Below, one piece after another: positions 1-6,013 of a stretch of DNA of 6,907 nucleotides (positions within the stretch are counted from its first letter, which is position 1; the number at the start of each line of letters is the position of its first letter). Made by a program: the position numbers and the translations under genes. The notes under the pieces were generated by a model that saw nothing but the letters and a program-made list of their open reading frames with translations, ran no database searches and had not been told where the DNA came from. Origin of the DNA: an uncultured Parabacteroides sp. (GTDB taxonomy: Bacteria; Bacteroidota; Bacteroidia; Bacteroidales; Tannerellaceae); the NCBI GenBank assembly GCA_900552415.1, contig USAD01000154.1:1-6907 (forward strand), in the 5' to 3' direction.

Positions 1-1058
1 TGTTTCTCCATGGCCAATTCCTTACCATTGGAAGTCAGGCGATAGAGTTGGGCCTTTTGGATCTGGTTATCCCGCTTGTCGATCTCAATGATCGCTTTCT
101 TAGGTTGGTTGGGATGATAACCCACTTGCGATGTTTGAACAACAGGTTCATAAATCCAGTCCTGAACGACGTTGGGAGTAATTAACCAATTGATTGCCTC
201 TTTTGTGGCTCCGGCAGGTATTTCCGCCCGTAAGACAAACCAGCCGTTGTTATGGTTCATCCGGCCGTCATACAGTTTCAGTTCCGAGCCTTCGGAATGG
301 ACAGTGAATCTTAACAAAGGATCATCAGGGCATACCGTAAAAGTATGGCCCGTTGAATAGGGAGCGGAAACAATGTCGTCGGCTACGATGGGATTGTAAT
401 CTCCTTGACGGCCAAGAATATCCTTATTGGCCTGTTTGTCGATGGATTTATCCGAATGGATGTAATCCCATGATCGGGTAGCATTCGAACGGCTCTCAAG
501 CGTCGGGCCGTTCGCTTGTCGAGGAAAAATACCTCCTTGCTGGTCCATCAACCAAGGTTTTCCAAATAGGATGCCAGGAAACAGCTCCAGGTTGAAACCT
601 ACTTTCCCGATATATTCAGAAGGGATCGGACGATCCAGGTTGACTGTCACCCGAATGGCGTTACCTTCCGCCTTTGTGATCACCTCATAGTTAAAATGGA
701 GATCAGGATAGATCATGGGGTTGAAACCTGTCATGTGGCGTGATGAGTCGGGATAACTCAGGTAAGTTTTGATGGTTCCCGTTTGGGGATCGGCAATGCG
801 TTCACGTTGCTTGGGCACCGGTTGCCACTGACCTGGTGTCTCCTCAAGACGGATATCGCCATTCGTGGCGATCCGATGACCGTGCATGATCAGGCTGACG
901 CCTCCTTGATGCCCTTCGGGATAAATGTCGTCAAATGCCATGACGTCGACACCCTTGTCTTGGAAATAGCCGGATTTGTTCAGCTGGAAATTTTGGGCAT
1001 AGAGACCTCCTCCGAAAGCGAGCAAGGAGATTATTAAAGGAAATAGAGGTTTCATCAT
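1..1058 (-). CDS. Probable GH9 endoglucanase, N-terminal part (runs off left edge)
   Basis: The frame is open from the ATG at 1058 to the window edge, giving 352 residues and no stop. Residues 1-22 form a signal peptide (MMKPLFPLIISLLAFGGGLYAQ, likely cut before or near Q22), so the enzyme is exported. Residues about 23-300 form a large beta-rich module with phrases such as FDDIYPEGHQGGVSLIMHG that I associate with Bacteroidales GH9 proteins. From about residue 304 the sequence VVQTSQVGYHPNQPKKA matches the cellulase N-terminal Ig-like domain (CelD_N) that precedes the GH9 catalytic (alpha/alpha)6 barrel. The barrel and its catalytic Asp/Glu residues lie outside the window, so the activity (beta-1,4-glucan or xyloglucan backbone cleavage) is inferred from the family. 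Two adjacent ATGs (1058 and 1055) are possible starts. It begins 41 bases after the GH51 stop and is probably co-transcribed with it. The leader is AT-rich with no clear Shine-Dalgarno site, as is usual in this phylum. Confidence 0.75.
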   Translation of the reverse strand, partial: MMKPLFPLIISLLAFGGGLYAQNFQLNKSGYFQDKGVDVMAFDDIYPEGHQGGVSLIMHGHRIATNGDIRLEETPGQWQPVPKQRERIADPQTGTIKTYLSYPDSSRHMTGFNPMIYPDLHFNYEVITKAEGNAIRVTVNLDRPIPSEYIGKVGFNLELFPGILFGKPWLMDQQGGIFPRQANGPTLESRSNATRSWDYIHSDKSIDKQANKDILGRQGDYNPIVADDIVSAPYSTGHTFTVCPDDPLLRFTVHSEGSELKLYDGRMNHNNGWFVLRAEIPAGATKEAINWLITPNVVQDWIYEPVVQTSQVGYHPNQPKKAIIEIDKRDNQIQKAQLYRLTSNGKELAMEK

Positions 1059-1099
1059 GATAATTTAAGTTTTAAGATATTACTATATAAATATACTGT

Positions 1100-3091
1100 T
1101 TATCGTGTTATTGATTTCTTGAAGCGGTAGATCATGAAGGTCATCGGCTCGATGGTCGTATCAAGCATATGGCCATTAATCGTAATGGTTCCTTTTTGGG
1201 GAACAATCGTGTTTGGATGATCGAGCGTATTATCGGCATCTGGATTGTCTGAATGAAGTGAGAGAGTGGAGCCGTCAGTCAGCTGCTCTTTCTTTTTCAA
1301 TCCCTTGAACTCGATCCGTAAAGGTTGTTTCTCCGTAGAGGTATTGATCACCTTTACGATGTAGCTTTGCTCGTTCTCATCCCAAACGGCGCTGGCAAAG
1401 AGGCCATCTTGCCCCTCTTGGCCGCTGACCGGTTTCTTGTCCATGGTCAACGGGATAACATGTGTGCCCTTGTTGGTTCCATACAGTTGTTGTACGTAAT
1501 AGCTGCAGGAACGAACAGAACGCAGGTTATCGAACCAAATCAAGTCCGGTCGCCATTGCCAGCCCTCCACATGGGCCAAAAGCGGCGCGTAGGTTGCCAT
1601 CTGAACGATATCAGCGTTGCGTTCCAGGTTGGTCATGAACGCTGCTTCCAGAAGTGAGGCATGAAAATGGTTCCATTTCTTGCCATTAGCGCCATGACAG
1701 GCGTATTCGCCGGCGAACACTTTCGGCCCTTTCCGGTCGTAATGGTCGTAACGATTACCTTGAGCCAGGAACCAGCTTTCGGGGCGATAGAAGTGTTCGT
1801 CTACCAGGTCTACCTTAAGCCGTTTCATCTCCGGCCAGAGGTAATCAAAATCTTTTCCTTCTGAGTTGGGACCCGCTGAGCCGATAATCTTGATGTCGGG
1901 ATATTTGTCTCGGATGGCCTTGACAAACGGGGCTAATCGTTCGGGATATTCCGGTCCCCATTGTTCATTGCCTACACCGATGAACTTCAGGTTGAATGGT
2001 GCCGGATGGCCCATTTCCGCACGCAGTTTGCCCCATTTCGTATTGGTGTCGCCGTTGGCGAACTCGATCAGGTCTAAGGCATCCTGGATATAAGGGTCCA
2101 ATTGGTCGACCGAAACGTGAGCGCTCATGTCATCGTTTTGGAATTGACAGGCCAGTCCGCAGCTGACGACGGGTAACGGCTCGGCACCAATCTCTTCGGA
2201 GAGCTGGAACATTTCATAAAATCCCATGCCATAGGTCTGGAAATAATCCGGGAAGAAACGATGTGGGAAAGAGTAATGCCAACGGTTCTCGTTGAGTGGT
2301 CGGTTCTCAACCGGGCCAACGCTGTTTTTCCAGTTATAACGGGTTGGCAGATCGGTACCTTCCACGATACATCCACCGGGGAAACGGAAAATGCCCGGTT
2401 TCGTATCGGCCAGGGCCTGAACCAGGTCTTTCCGCAAGCCATTCTCATGTCCTTTCCAGGTATCGACCGGGAAAAGGGAGACATGTTCCAGGTCGACCGT
2501 TCCTTTGGAAGTTAGGAATAGACGCAGGTGAGCCTTGTCGATCGTTACGGGAGAGGTAAGGAGCAGCTCCATCTTTTTCCACTCCTTATTATTGATGGTC
2601 AACTCACCGGAGGTCAATACCTGGCTCTCGTCCATAGTGTCATTATCGATCAATTCCACACGGATCTTTTGGTTCTCACCGCGGGTCCAGACCGTAAAAC
2701 GATATTGCTCGCCTTTTTTCAGGCCGATGCCGAAGAATCCCTCATTCTCGATACCCGTATGCTTTTGCGCGTGTCCTGGGTTACCGAGACGGACGTAGTG
2801 CGGGTTCCGTTCGAAAGGTCCGTCGTCCATCAGGGTAACATTTCCGAATACGCGCCATCCCATAAAGTTTTGCGGGAACTCGAATGAGCGGTTCTTGACT
2901 AATTCGGCGTAGAGTCCGCCATCCGCCCCAAAATTGATATCCTCGAAGAAGTGGCCATACATGGTCGGTTGGATAGGTGCTTGGAGCTTGTTTGTTTCGA
3001 CAACCATCGTATGAGGCTCTTGCGCTTTTGTGTCATTCCATCCGGATGAGAGAAGGAGCAAGGCCAAAAGGGAAATAATGTTTCTTTTCAT
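1100..3091 (-). CDS. GH51 alpha-L-arabinofuranosidase, secreted
   Basis: This complete exo-enzyme of the retaining GH51 family removes terminal alpha-L-arabinofuranosyl groups from arabinan, arabinoxylan or arabinosylated xyloglucan. With the start at 3091 it has 663 residues, the usual length for secreted Bacteroidales members. The first ~24 residues are a signal peptide (MKRNIISLLALLLLSSGWNDTKAQ). The (beta/alpha)8 barrel starts at MYGHFFEDINFGADGGLYAE, is interrupted by a carbohydrate-binding-like beta domain at about residues 95-210, and resumes with FRFPGGC. The acid/base is Glu376 in GVGNEQWG and the nucleophile is Glu462 in KVFAGEYACHG. A C-terminal beta-sandwich (Alpha-L-AF_C type) covers roughly residues 535-660. 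The frame is also open to an ATG at 3133, but that start would put 14 polar residues before the signal peptide and would lie at the expected transcription start of the TATCTTTG motif at 3138-3145, so 3091 is preferred. It is followed after 41 bases by the GH9 gene. Confidence 0.95.
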   Translation of the reverse strand: MKRNIISLLALLLLSSGWNDTKAQEPHTMVVETNKLQAPIQPTMYGHFFEDINFGADGGLYAELVKNRSFEFPQNFMGWRVFGNVTLMDDGPFERNPHYVRLGNPGHAQKHTGIENEGFFGIGLKKGEQYRFTVWTRGENQKIRVELIDNDTMDESQVLTSGELTINNKEWKKMELLLTSPVTIDKAHLRLFLTSKGTVDLEHVSLFPVDTWKGHENGLRKDLVQALADTKPGIFRFPGGCIVEGTDLPTRYNWKNSVGPVENRPLNENRWHYSFPHRFFPDYFQTYGMGFYEMFQLSEEIGAEPLPVVSCGLACQFQNDDMSAHVSVDQLDPYIQDALDLIEFANGDTNTKWGKLRAEMGHPAPFNLKFIGVGNEQWGPEYPERLAPFVKAIRDKYPDIKIIGSAGPNSEGKDFDYLWPEMKRLKVDLVDEHFYRPESWFLAQGNRYDHYDRKGPKVFAGEYACHGANGKKWNHFHASLLEAAFMTNLERNADIVQMATYAPLLAHVEGWQWRPDLIWFDNLRSVRSCSYYVQQLYGTNKGTHVIPLTMDKKPVSGQEGQDGLFASAVWDENEQSYIVKVINTSTEKQPLRIEFKGLKKKEQLTDGSTLSLHSDNPDADNTLDHPNTIVPQKGTITINGHMLDTTIEPMTFMIYRFKKSITR

Positions 3092-3137
3092 GATATCTTG
3101 TGATATGTGAGGTTTTACAATTGCCTGTTTCATATCA

Positions 3138-3145
3138 CAAAGATA
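3138..3145 (-). promoter_or_regulatory. Candidate -7 promoter element for the GH51-GH9 pair
   Basis: On the minus strand this reads TATCTTTG, an exact match to the Bacteroidota -7 consensus TAnnTTTG. It lies just after the upstream DUF4252 stop codon and would place transcription start near 3130, giving a leader of about 40 bases before the ATG at 3091. I see no convincing TTG/TTTG element at the expected -33 distance, so the assignment rests on the -7 motif and its position. It suggests the two hydrolases can be transcribed separately from the ECF module. Confidence 0.5.
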
Positions 3146-3151
3146 TATTAA

Positions 3152-3601
3152 TTATTTCTCTTTGGTGATTTCTTGAATATCCTGTAACGTAAACTGTCCC
3201 AACAATTGGATGACCGAGAATTCTTTCTCATCGTCTGATAACATGATCAGTTCATTGATCAACTCTCCCTTTTGCTTGATATAAAAAGTAATTTTACTTT
3301 CCCCATCCCGGACACGCATCAGCTCCTCATGCTCTTTTTTGATCAACCCGCTGAAATCCTTCCGCATCTGTTCCTGTAGCGACTCATTCTCGCACGTGAG
3401 TATTTGCAACGATTCGATCTTGCCTTTCATGTTGATCAGGTTGAGGCCGGCGGTCTCCATGGAGGGCATTAATTGGAACATCTTTTTGGAGATGTAAACG
3501 GAAGTGACACCATCGAAAAGGGCATCGTTATTGGTTTGAGCGGCGACGGTCGCTACGAAGAAGAGAGAAAGAAGTAATGTATATAAATAACTTGTTTTCA
3601 T
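3152..3601 (-). CDS. DUF4252 secreted protein (distal gene of the ECF module)
   Basis: A 149-residue exported protein of unknown function. Residues 1-21 are a signal peptide (MKTSYLYTLLLSLFFVATVAA, cut before or near Q22) without a lipobox cysteine, so it is probably periplasmic. The rest fits the DUF4252 family: an early segment with VYISKKMFQLMP, a central charged helix, a beta segment (ITFYIKQKGELINELIML), and a C-terminal GQFTLQDIQEITKEK. The same pattern (beta strands, then IxG....DIxxIxKE) ends the other DUF4252 protein of this operon, so the two are paralogues with strongly diverged sequence. It starts 4 bases after the stop of the anti-sigma-like gene, indicating one transcript. The family is common beside ECF sigma genes in Bacteroidota; a role in the signalling pathway is plausible but not demonstrated by the sequence. 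Confidence 0.8.
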   Translation of the reverse strand: MKTSYLYTLLLSLFFVATVAAQTNNDALFDGVTSVYISKKMFQLMPSMETAGLNLINMKGKIESLQILTCENESLQEQMRKDFSGLIKKEHEELMRVRDGESKITFYIKQKGELINELIMLSDDEKEFSVIQLLGQFTLQDIQEITKEK

Positions 3602-3605
3602 GATT

Positions 3606-4022
3606 TTACTTGTCTAATTGTTTTTTAATAATCTGTTGGGCATTTTGAAACTCTTTCTGGGCCTCATCTGCCTTTTGTAAACCTTTATTTAAATTGGTGG
3701 AAATTAAGGCGAGCGCGTGTTGGGCGGCGATGGCTGCCTCGTGCGGATCGTTGTAGGTATCCGTCAAATGGATTGGCCGTGCCGGCTCATCAAAGATCAG
3801 GAACAGGGCGGCGATCAGGGCGGCCGCGGCTGAGCTTATCGCATAGAGCCAGTAGGAGCGGGCGTTGAGATTTTTCTTGCCTTTTTCCCTTTCGCCTGTC
3901 TCCTGTCGGGCGGCCAGGTCGATCGCCTGTTCCAGTCGTTCAGACAGGCCTTCCGGCAAGGTGAGATCCTCTTTTAGAGCCTCGTCGATTAACTTATCAA
4001 TATCTTTATCCTTGATGTTCAT
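3606..4022 (-). CDS. Single-pass membrane protein, putative anti-sigma factor
   Basis: A 138-residue protein encoded directly after the sigma factor, whose 3' end it overlaps by 17 bases, so translation is probably coupled. Residues 1-55 are charged and helical (LIDEALKEDLTLPEGLSERLEQAID) and would face the cytoplasm. Residues about 57-77 form one transmembrane helix (YWLYAISSAAAALIAALFLIF). Residues 80-138 would be periplasmic and form a long Ala/Gln/Lys-rich helix that may be a coiled coil. The topology and gene position are those of ECF anti-sigma factors, but I see no zinc-binding HxxxCxxC motif and no FecR domain, so the function is inferred from context. The start is fixed by the overlap. 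A small structural membrane protein with no sigma-binding role remains possible. Confidence 0.65.
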   Translation of the reverse strand: MNIKDKDIDKLIDEALKEDLTLPEGLSERLEQAIDLAARQETGEREKGKKNLNARSYWLYAISSAAAALIAALFLIFDEPARPIHLTDTYNDPHEAAIAAQHALALISTNLNKGLQKADEAQKEFQNAQQIIKKQLDK

Positions 4023-4518
4023 TCCATTTGATTAATTTTTCCCGGATCGCCTTTCGGGCTCTCGAGAGTAATGTTCTTATATTTGTCGGGCTCAGCCCGG
4101 TTATCTCCTCAATCTCGTCAAACAAGCAATCTTGAATGCCGCGTAAGCGGATGACCTCTCTCTGTTTTTCCGGCAGTTGATTGATCAGGTGCCGGACATA
4201 TTGTATTTGTTCCTTTTTTTCCAACCGTTGATCCGGCGAGTCGTCTGTCTCGATCCGGATTGTTTCCAATGTCTCACTTTCGCCCTGGTTCGCCCTGGCC
4301 GATTTCAGGTAGTCGAGGCAAAGATGCTTGAGGATGGTGATGGCGAACGCTTCCGGTGCGTTGATCGCCTCCAGCTCATCCCGTTTGTTCCATAAGCGGA
4401 TGTAGGTCTCTTGCAGCAGGTCCTCGGCCTCCTCTTTTTGGTTGACCAGCGCGTAGGCGATGCGATAGAGCTTGGGGTGGAAAGGGAGAAACTTCGCTTT
4501 GAAGGCCTCAATTTCCAT
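4006..4518 (-). CDS. ECF-family RNA polymerase sigma-70 factor
   Basis: A 170-residue sigma factor that would direct RNA polymerase to a dedicated promoter set. Region 2 covers about residues 10-76, with the core-binding and -10 reading segment AYALVNQKEEAEDLLQETYI and RLWNKRDELE, then AFAITILKHLCLDYLK. A short acidic linker follows (about 78-100). Region 4 covers about 107-165, with QLPEKQREVIRLRGIQ and the helix-turn-helix LSPTNIRTLLSRARKAIRE that reads the -35 box. It has only regions 2 and 4, as expected for ECF factors. Its ATG lies inside the 3' end of the first DUF4252 gene (11-base overlap) with the purine-rich AGGAAAAAG upstream, and its own 3' end overlaps the anti-sigma-like gene. 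B. fragilis EcfO with its anti-sigma factor Reo (oxidative stress) is one characterised ECF pair to compare; I cannot say whether this is the orthologue. Confidence 0.95.
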   Translation of the reverse strand: MEIEAFKAKFLPFHPKLYRIAYALVNQKEEAEDLLQETYIRLWNKRDELEAINAPEAFAITILKHLCLDYLKSARANQGESETLETIRIETDDSPDQRLEKKEQIQYVRHLINQLPEKQREVIRLRGIQDCLFDEIEEITGLSPTNIRTLLSRARKAIREKLIKWNEHQG

Positions 4519-4960
4519 CTTTTTCCTGCTCTTTAATCACCTGTTCGATGTCGGATGGCTTGATTTTTCCCTTGATACGAATAAAAGAGCAATCGCTTCC
4601 GGTCTGGAAAATCACCAGCTCGCGGATCATCTCGTCCTTGATCTTGACAAGTATCTTGGTATGATCCTCTTTATCGTTTTCGGTCAATAAAGTCTCGAAT
4701 TCCGGATCCTTGAATGATTTGACCTCATCCTGGAACCGTTGACGTAAGGTCTCAGTGGCCTCTCCGAGATCCAGGATTTCAATACCATTGACGCCAAGGG
4801 TTTCGGTAAACAGGCCTGCCAGTTTCATGGTGATATTGCCGATGTGGATGGCATCAACACCTTGTTCCTTGTGATATGTGCGAAAAAACTGCTCCAGGTT
4901 TTGTCCTTTTCCGTATTGGAGCGGGAGAAGAAGCAGGATTAAGATCATTAATCGTTTCAT
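4508..4960 (-). CDS. DUF4252 secreted protein (first gene of the ECF module)
   Basis: A 150-residue exported protein of unknown function, counted from the ATG at 4960. The first ~20 residues form a signal peptide (MKRLMILILLLLPLQYGKGQ) with no lipobox cysteine. The frame continues upstream to ATGs at 4963, 4996 and 5029, but the longer forms would bury the hydrophobic core behind up to 23 polar residues, so 4960 or 4963 is chosen. The mature part fits DUF4252: FFRTYHKEQGVDAIHIG near the start, then helices, then ILVKIKDEMIRELVIFQ and a C-terminal IKGKIKPSDIEQVIKEQ that parallels the end of the distal paralogue. Its stop codon lies inside the sigma factor start (11-base overlap). A DUF4252 gene leading a sigma/membrane-protein pair that is closed by a second DUF4252 gene suggests that the two exported proteins work with the same signalling pathway. 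Confidence 0.8.
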   Translation of the reverse strand: MKRLMILILLLLPLQYGKGQNLEQFFRTYHKEQGVDAIHIGNITMKLAGLFTETLGVNGIEILDLGEATETLRQRFQDEVKSFKDPEFETLLTENDKEDHTKILVKIKDEMIRELVIFQTGSDCSFIRIKGKIKPSDIEQVIKEQEKDGN

Positions 4961-5114
4961 CATTTTCTGAGTTTTTAATTGAACATGTTTTTTCATCGAA
5001 AGCCTGCCCGACGCGTCAATTGGCGGCATTCATATATAGGACGAGCTTCAAGAGGAAATGTGACATGTTTGTCGGTTCTTTTTGCGAAAATAGTTTTTTT
5101 AACCGAACATATGG

Positions 5115-5210
5115 CCAGTACCGTTCGGAAAGTACTCCAGTACTCTCCGGGAAGTACTGGAGTACTTTCCGCATCGGACTGCAGTACTTTCCGCAGGGGA
5201 CTGGAATCGG
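5115..5210. repeat. 22-bp-period tandem array of AGTACT dyads
   Basis: Four consecutive 22-base units start at 5115, 5137, 5159 and 5181, and a decayed fifth starts at 5203. Each unit contributes AGTACT or a near match at two places, so hexamers fall alternately 8 and 14 bases apart: 5117 (AGTACC), 5131, 5139, 5153, 5161, 5175 (CGGACT), 5183 and 5197 (GGGACT). Pairs 8 apart form the dyads AGTACTCCAGTACT (5131-5144) and AGTACTGGAGTACT (5153-5166), then a weaker copy at 5175-5188. The longest near-identical direct repeat is AGTACTTTCCGCA at 5161 and 5183. Units at the edges are degraded and the centre is best preserved. It could be an operator array, a structured leader, or a dispersed intergenic repeat family of the genome; the sequence alone does not decide. 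Confidence 0.9.
5126..5171. repeat. Perfect 19-bp inverted repeat with 8-base loop
   Basis: Positions 5126-5144 (CGGAAAGTACTCCAGTACT) are exactly reverse-complementary to 5153-5171 (AGTACTGGAGTACTTTCCG), with loop CTCCGGGA at 5145-5152. It forms the core of the 22-bp array. As RNA from either strand it would make a long stable hairpin. No U-tract follows directly on either strand, so it does not look like an intrinsic terminator. Confidence 0.95.
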
Positions 5211-5338
5211 CACCTGATGTGGATGCGTGCGAGTACGGTGAATGACATAAAGGGAGACGAATAGGGATCTTTTTTCGTCTTGAGGCCATTTTTTTCGTTT
5301 TGGATCTTTCCCCCATTATAATAGAGGTAAAATATTCG

Positions 5339-5346
5339 TTTCTTTG
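5339..5346 (+). promoter_or_regulatory. Weak candidate -7 promoter element for the sensor kinase gene
   Basis: TTTCTTTG differs at one position from the Bacteroidota -7 consensus TAnnTTTG and would give a leader of roughly 25 bases before the ATG at 5378. A sigma70-like TATAAT at 5317-5322 is the rival, with only a poor TTCGTT 17 bases upstream. Neither has a convincing upstream element. Confidence 0.25.
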
Positions 5347-5365
5347 TATGAGGTAGAAAATAAAA

Positions 5366-5371
5366 GGGAGG
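5366..5371 (+). promoter_or_regulatory. Shine-Dalgarno site of the sensor kinase gene
   Basis: GGGAGG lies 6 bases before the ATG at 5378 and settles that start. Such a strong site is uncommon in Bacteroidota, where most genes, including the other genes in this window, have weak or no Shine-Dalgarno pairing. Confidence 0.7.
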
Positions 5372-5377
5372 AAAAGC

Positions 5378-6013
5378 ATGGAGTGGTTATATCATCATAC
5401 ACAAATTAAATTAGGGGTATTTAGCGTGATCGGCGCTTTTTTGGTGACCTTCTCAAACCTGATTTGTATCCCATGGGAGATGACTTTTTATGATGAGTCG
5501 GAATACATGAATATCTATGGGGCGTACCTGTTCAGGTTGTTGTTCTTCATTGGTGTCATTTGGGTATTGTTGGAGTTCAACCTGCGAGGACTTAAATATT
5601 TCTCTTTCTGGAAACGGTTTTGGGGTAATTTCGCGATCGTGGCCGGTTCTTACCTGCTTTTTGCCTTGATTTGTAAGCTTTTTGATGTATCTAAAATTGA
5701 TTGTACACGTTATTCTGTTTATGTACAGTTTTTGGTGGTTTTCGTGTTCAGTCTCTTTTTCGGGCATATCATGGCGCTCTATATGGAACGGCATCGTCGG
5801 GAGTTGGAGATTGAGCGCCTTCAGGCGGAAAACCAGCGCAGCCGTTGTGAGGCTTTGGCCAACCAGATCAATCCCCATTTTTTTTTCAATTCGTTAAATA
5901 GCCTCTCCGCCTTAATCCGTAAGAAGGATGAGGAGAAAACCCTGGCTTTCCTCAACAAGCTGTCGGACGTGTTCCGCTACACGCTGCAGAGCGACAAGAA
6001 GGAGCTGGTGACG
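5378..6013 (+). CDS. LytS/YehU-type sensor histidine kinase, N-terminal part; frame continues into LeuA
   Basis: The first 212 residues of a membrane-bound histidine kinase of the His_kinase (PF06580-type) family, which normally phosphorylates a LytTR-type response regulator. Hydrophobic stretches at about residues 12-30, 50-68, 82-101 and 113-135 give four probable membrane helices. A short charged coiled-coil-like linker follows (about 136-160, ERHRRELEIERLQAENQ). The phospho-acceptor is His167 in ANQINPHFFFNSLNSLSALI, followed by the conserved LAFLNKLSDVFRYTLQSDKK. The family then needs about 130 more residues, including the ATPase N-box and G-boxes. None is present: after residue 212 the frame reads LeuA sequence instead. 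As written, the product could not bind ATP. Codons up to about 5950 are mixed (17 of the first 34 end in G or C), whereas all 21 codons at 5951-6013 do. Normally an adjacent lytTR regulator gene would follow; here there is none. Confidence 0.85.
5951..6013 (+). other. Probable chimeric junction zone between two genomes
   Basis: The protein is still histidine kinase here, but all 21 codons end in G or C, like the LeuA and LeuB sequence to the right and unlike the kinase sequence to the left. Protein homology changes at 6013/6014, where KKELVT passes into [11 protein letters not shown]. The composition break (about 5948) and the homology break (6013) are therefore about 65 bases apart, which suggests two joins: first between two kinase genes across conserved sequence, then kinase to leuA across a short motif that would fit both families. 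The frame is kept throughout. Confidence 0.65.

Larger units (their letters stand above)
4964..5377. other. Divergent intergenic region between ECF module and sensor kinase
   Basis: These 414 bases separate the minus-strand ECF module from the plus-strand kinase gene and must carry both promoters. The central part (5115-5210) holds the 22-bp-period array described separately. On the array's ECF side, the minus strand reads TATTTTCG at 5092-5085, one mismatch from TAnnTTTG and only about 22 bases from the array, so it is a weak candidate for the module's promoter. On the kinase side, the plus strand reads TTTCTTTG at 5339-5346, also one mismatch from TAnnTTTG, with a Shine-Dalgarno site 20 bases further on. 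Short open frames through this region have no family resemblance and look like chance. No RNA gene was recognised. Confidence 0.6.

Noticed and set aside
2125..2484. Minus-strand open frame of 119 codons within the GH51 gene
   Set aside because: It is a shifted frame inside the GH51 catalytic barrel, whose own frame carries all family motifs.
5126..5171. Intrinsic terminator
   Set aside because: The hairpin is strong but no T-rich tail follows on either strand, and it lies upstream of both divergent genes rather than after a gene.
5115..5210. CRISPR array
   Set aside because: The 22-bp units are contiguous and themselves degenerate, with no unique spacers of constant length and no cas genes nearby.
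4993..5379. Minus-strand open frame of 128 codons across the intergenic array
   Set aside because: Its middle is a translation of the 22-bp repeats, giving repetitive peptides such as KVLQ/STGVL, with no family and no ribosome site.
5453..5878. Minus-strand open frame of 141 codons opposite the kinase membrane region
   Set aside because: The plus strand encodes a well-formed four-helix membrane domain leading to the phospho-acceptor motif; the antisense product is low in recognisable features.
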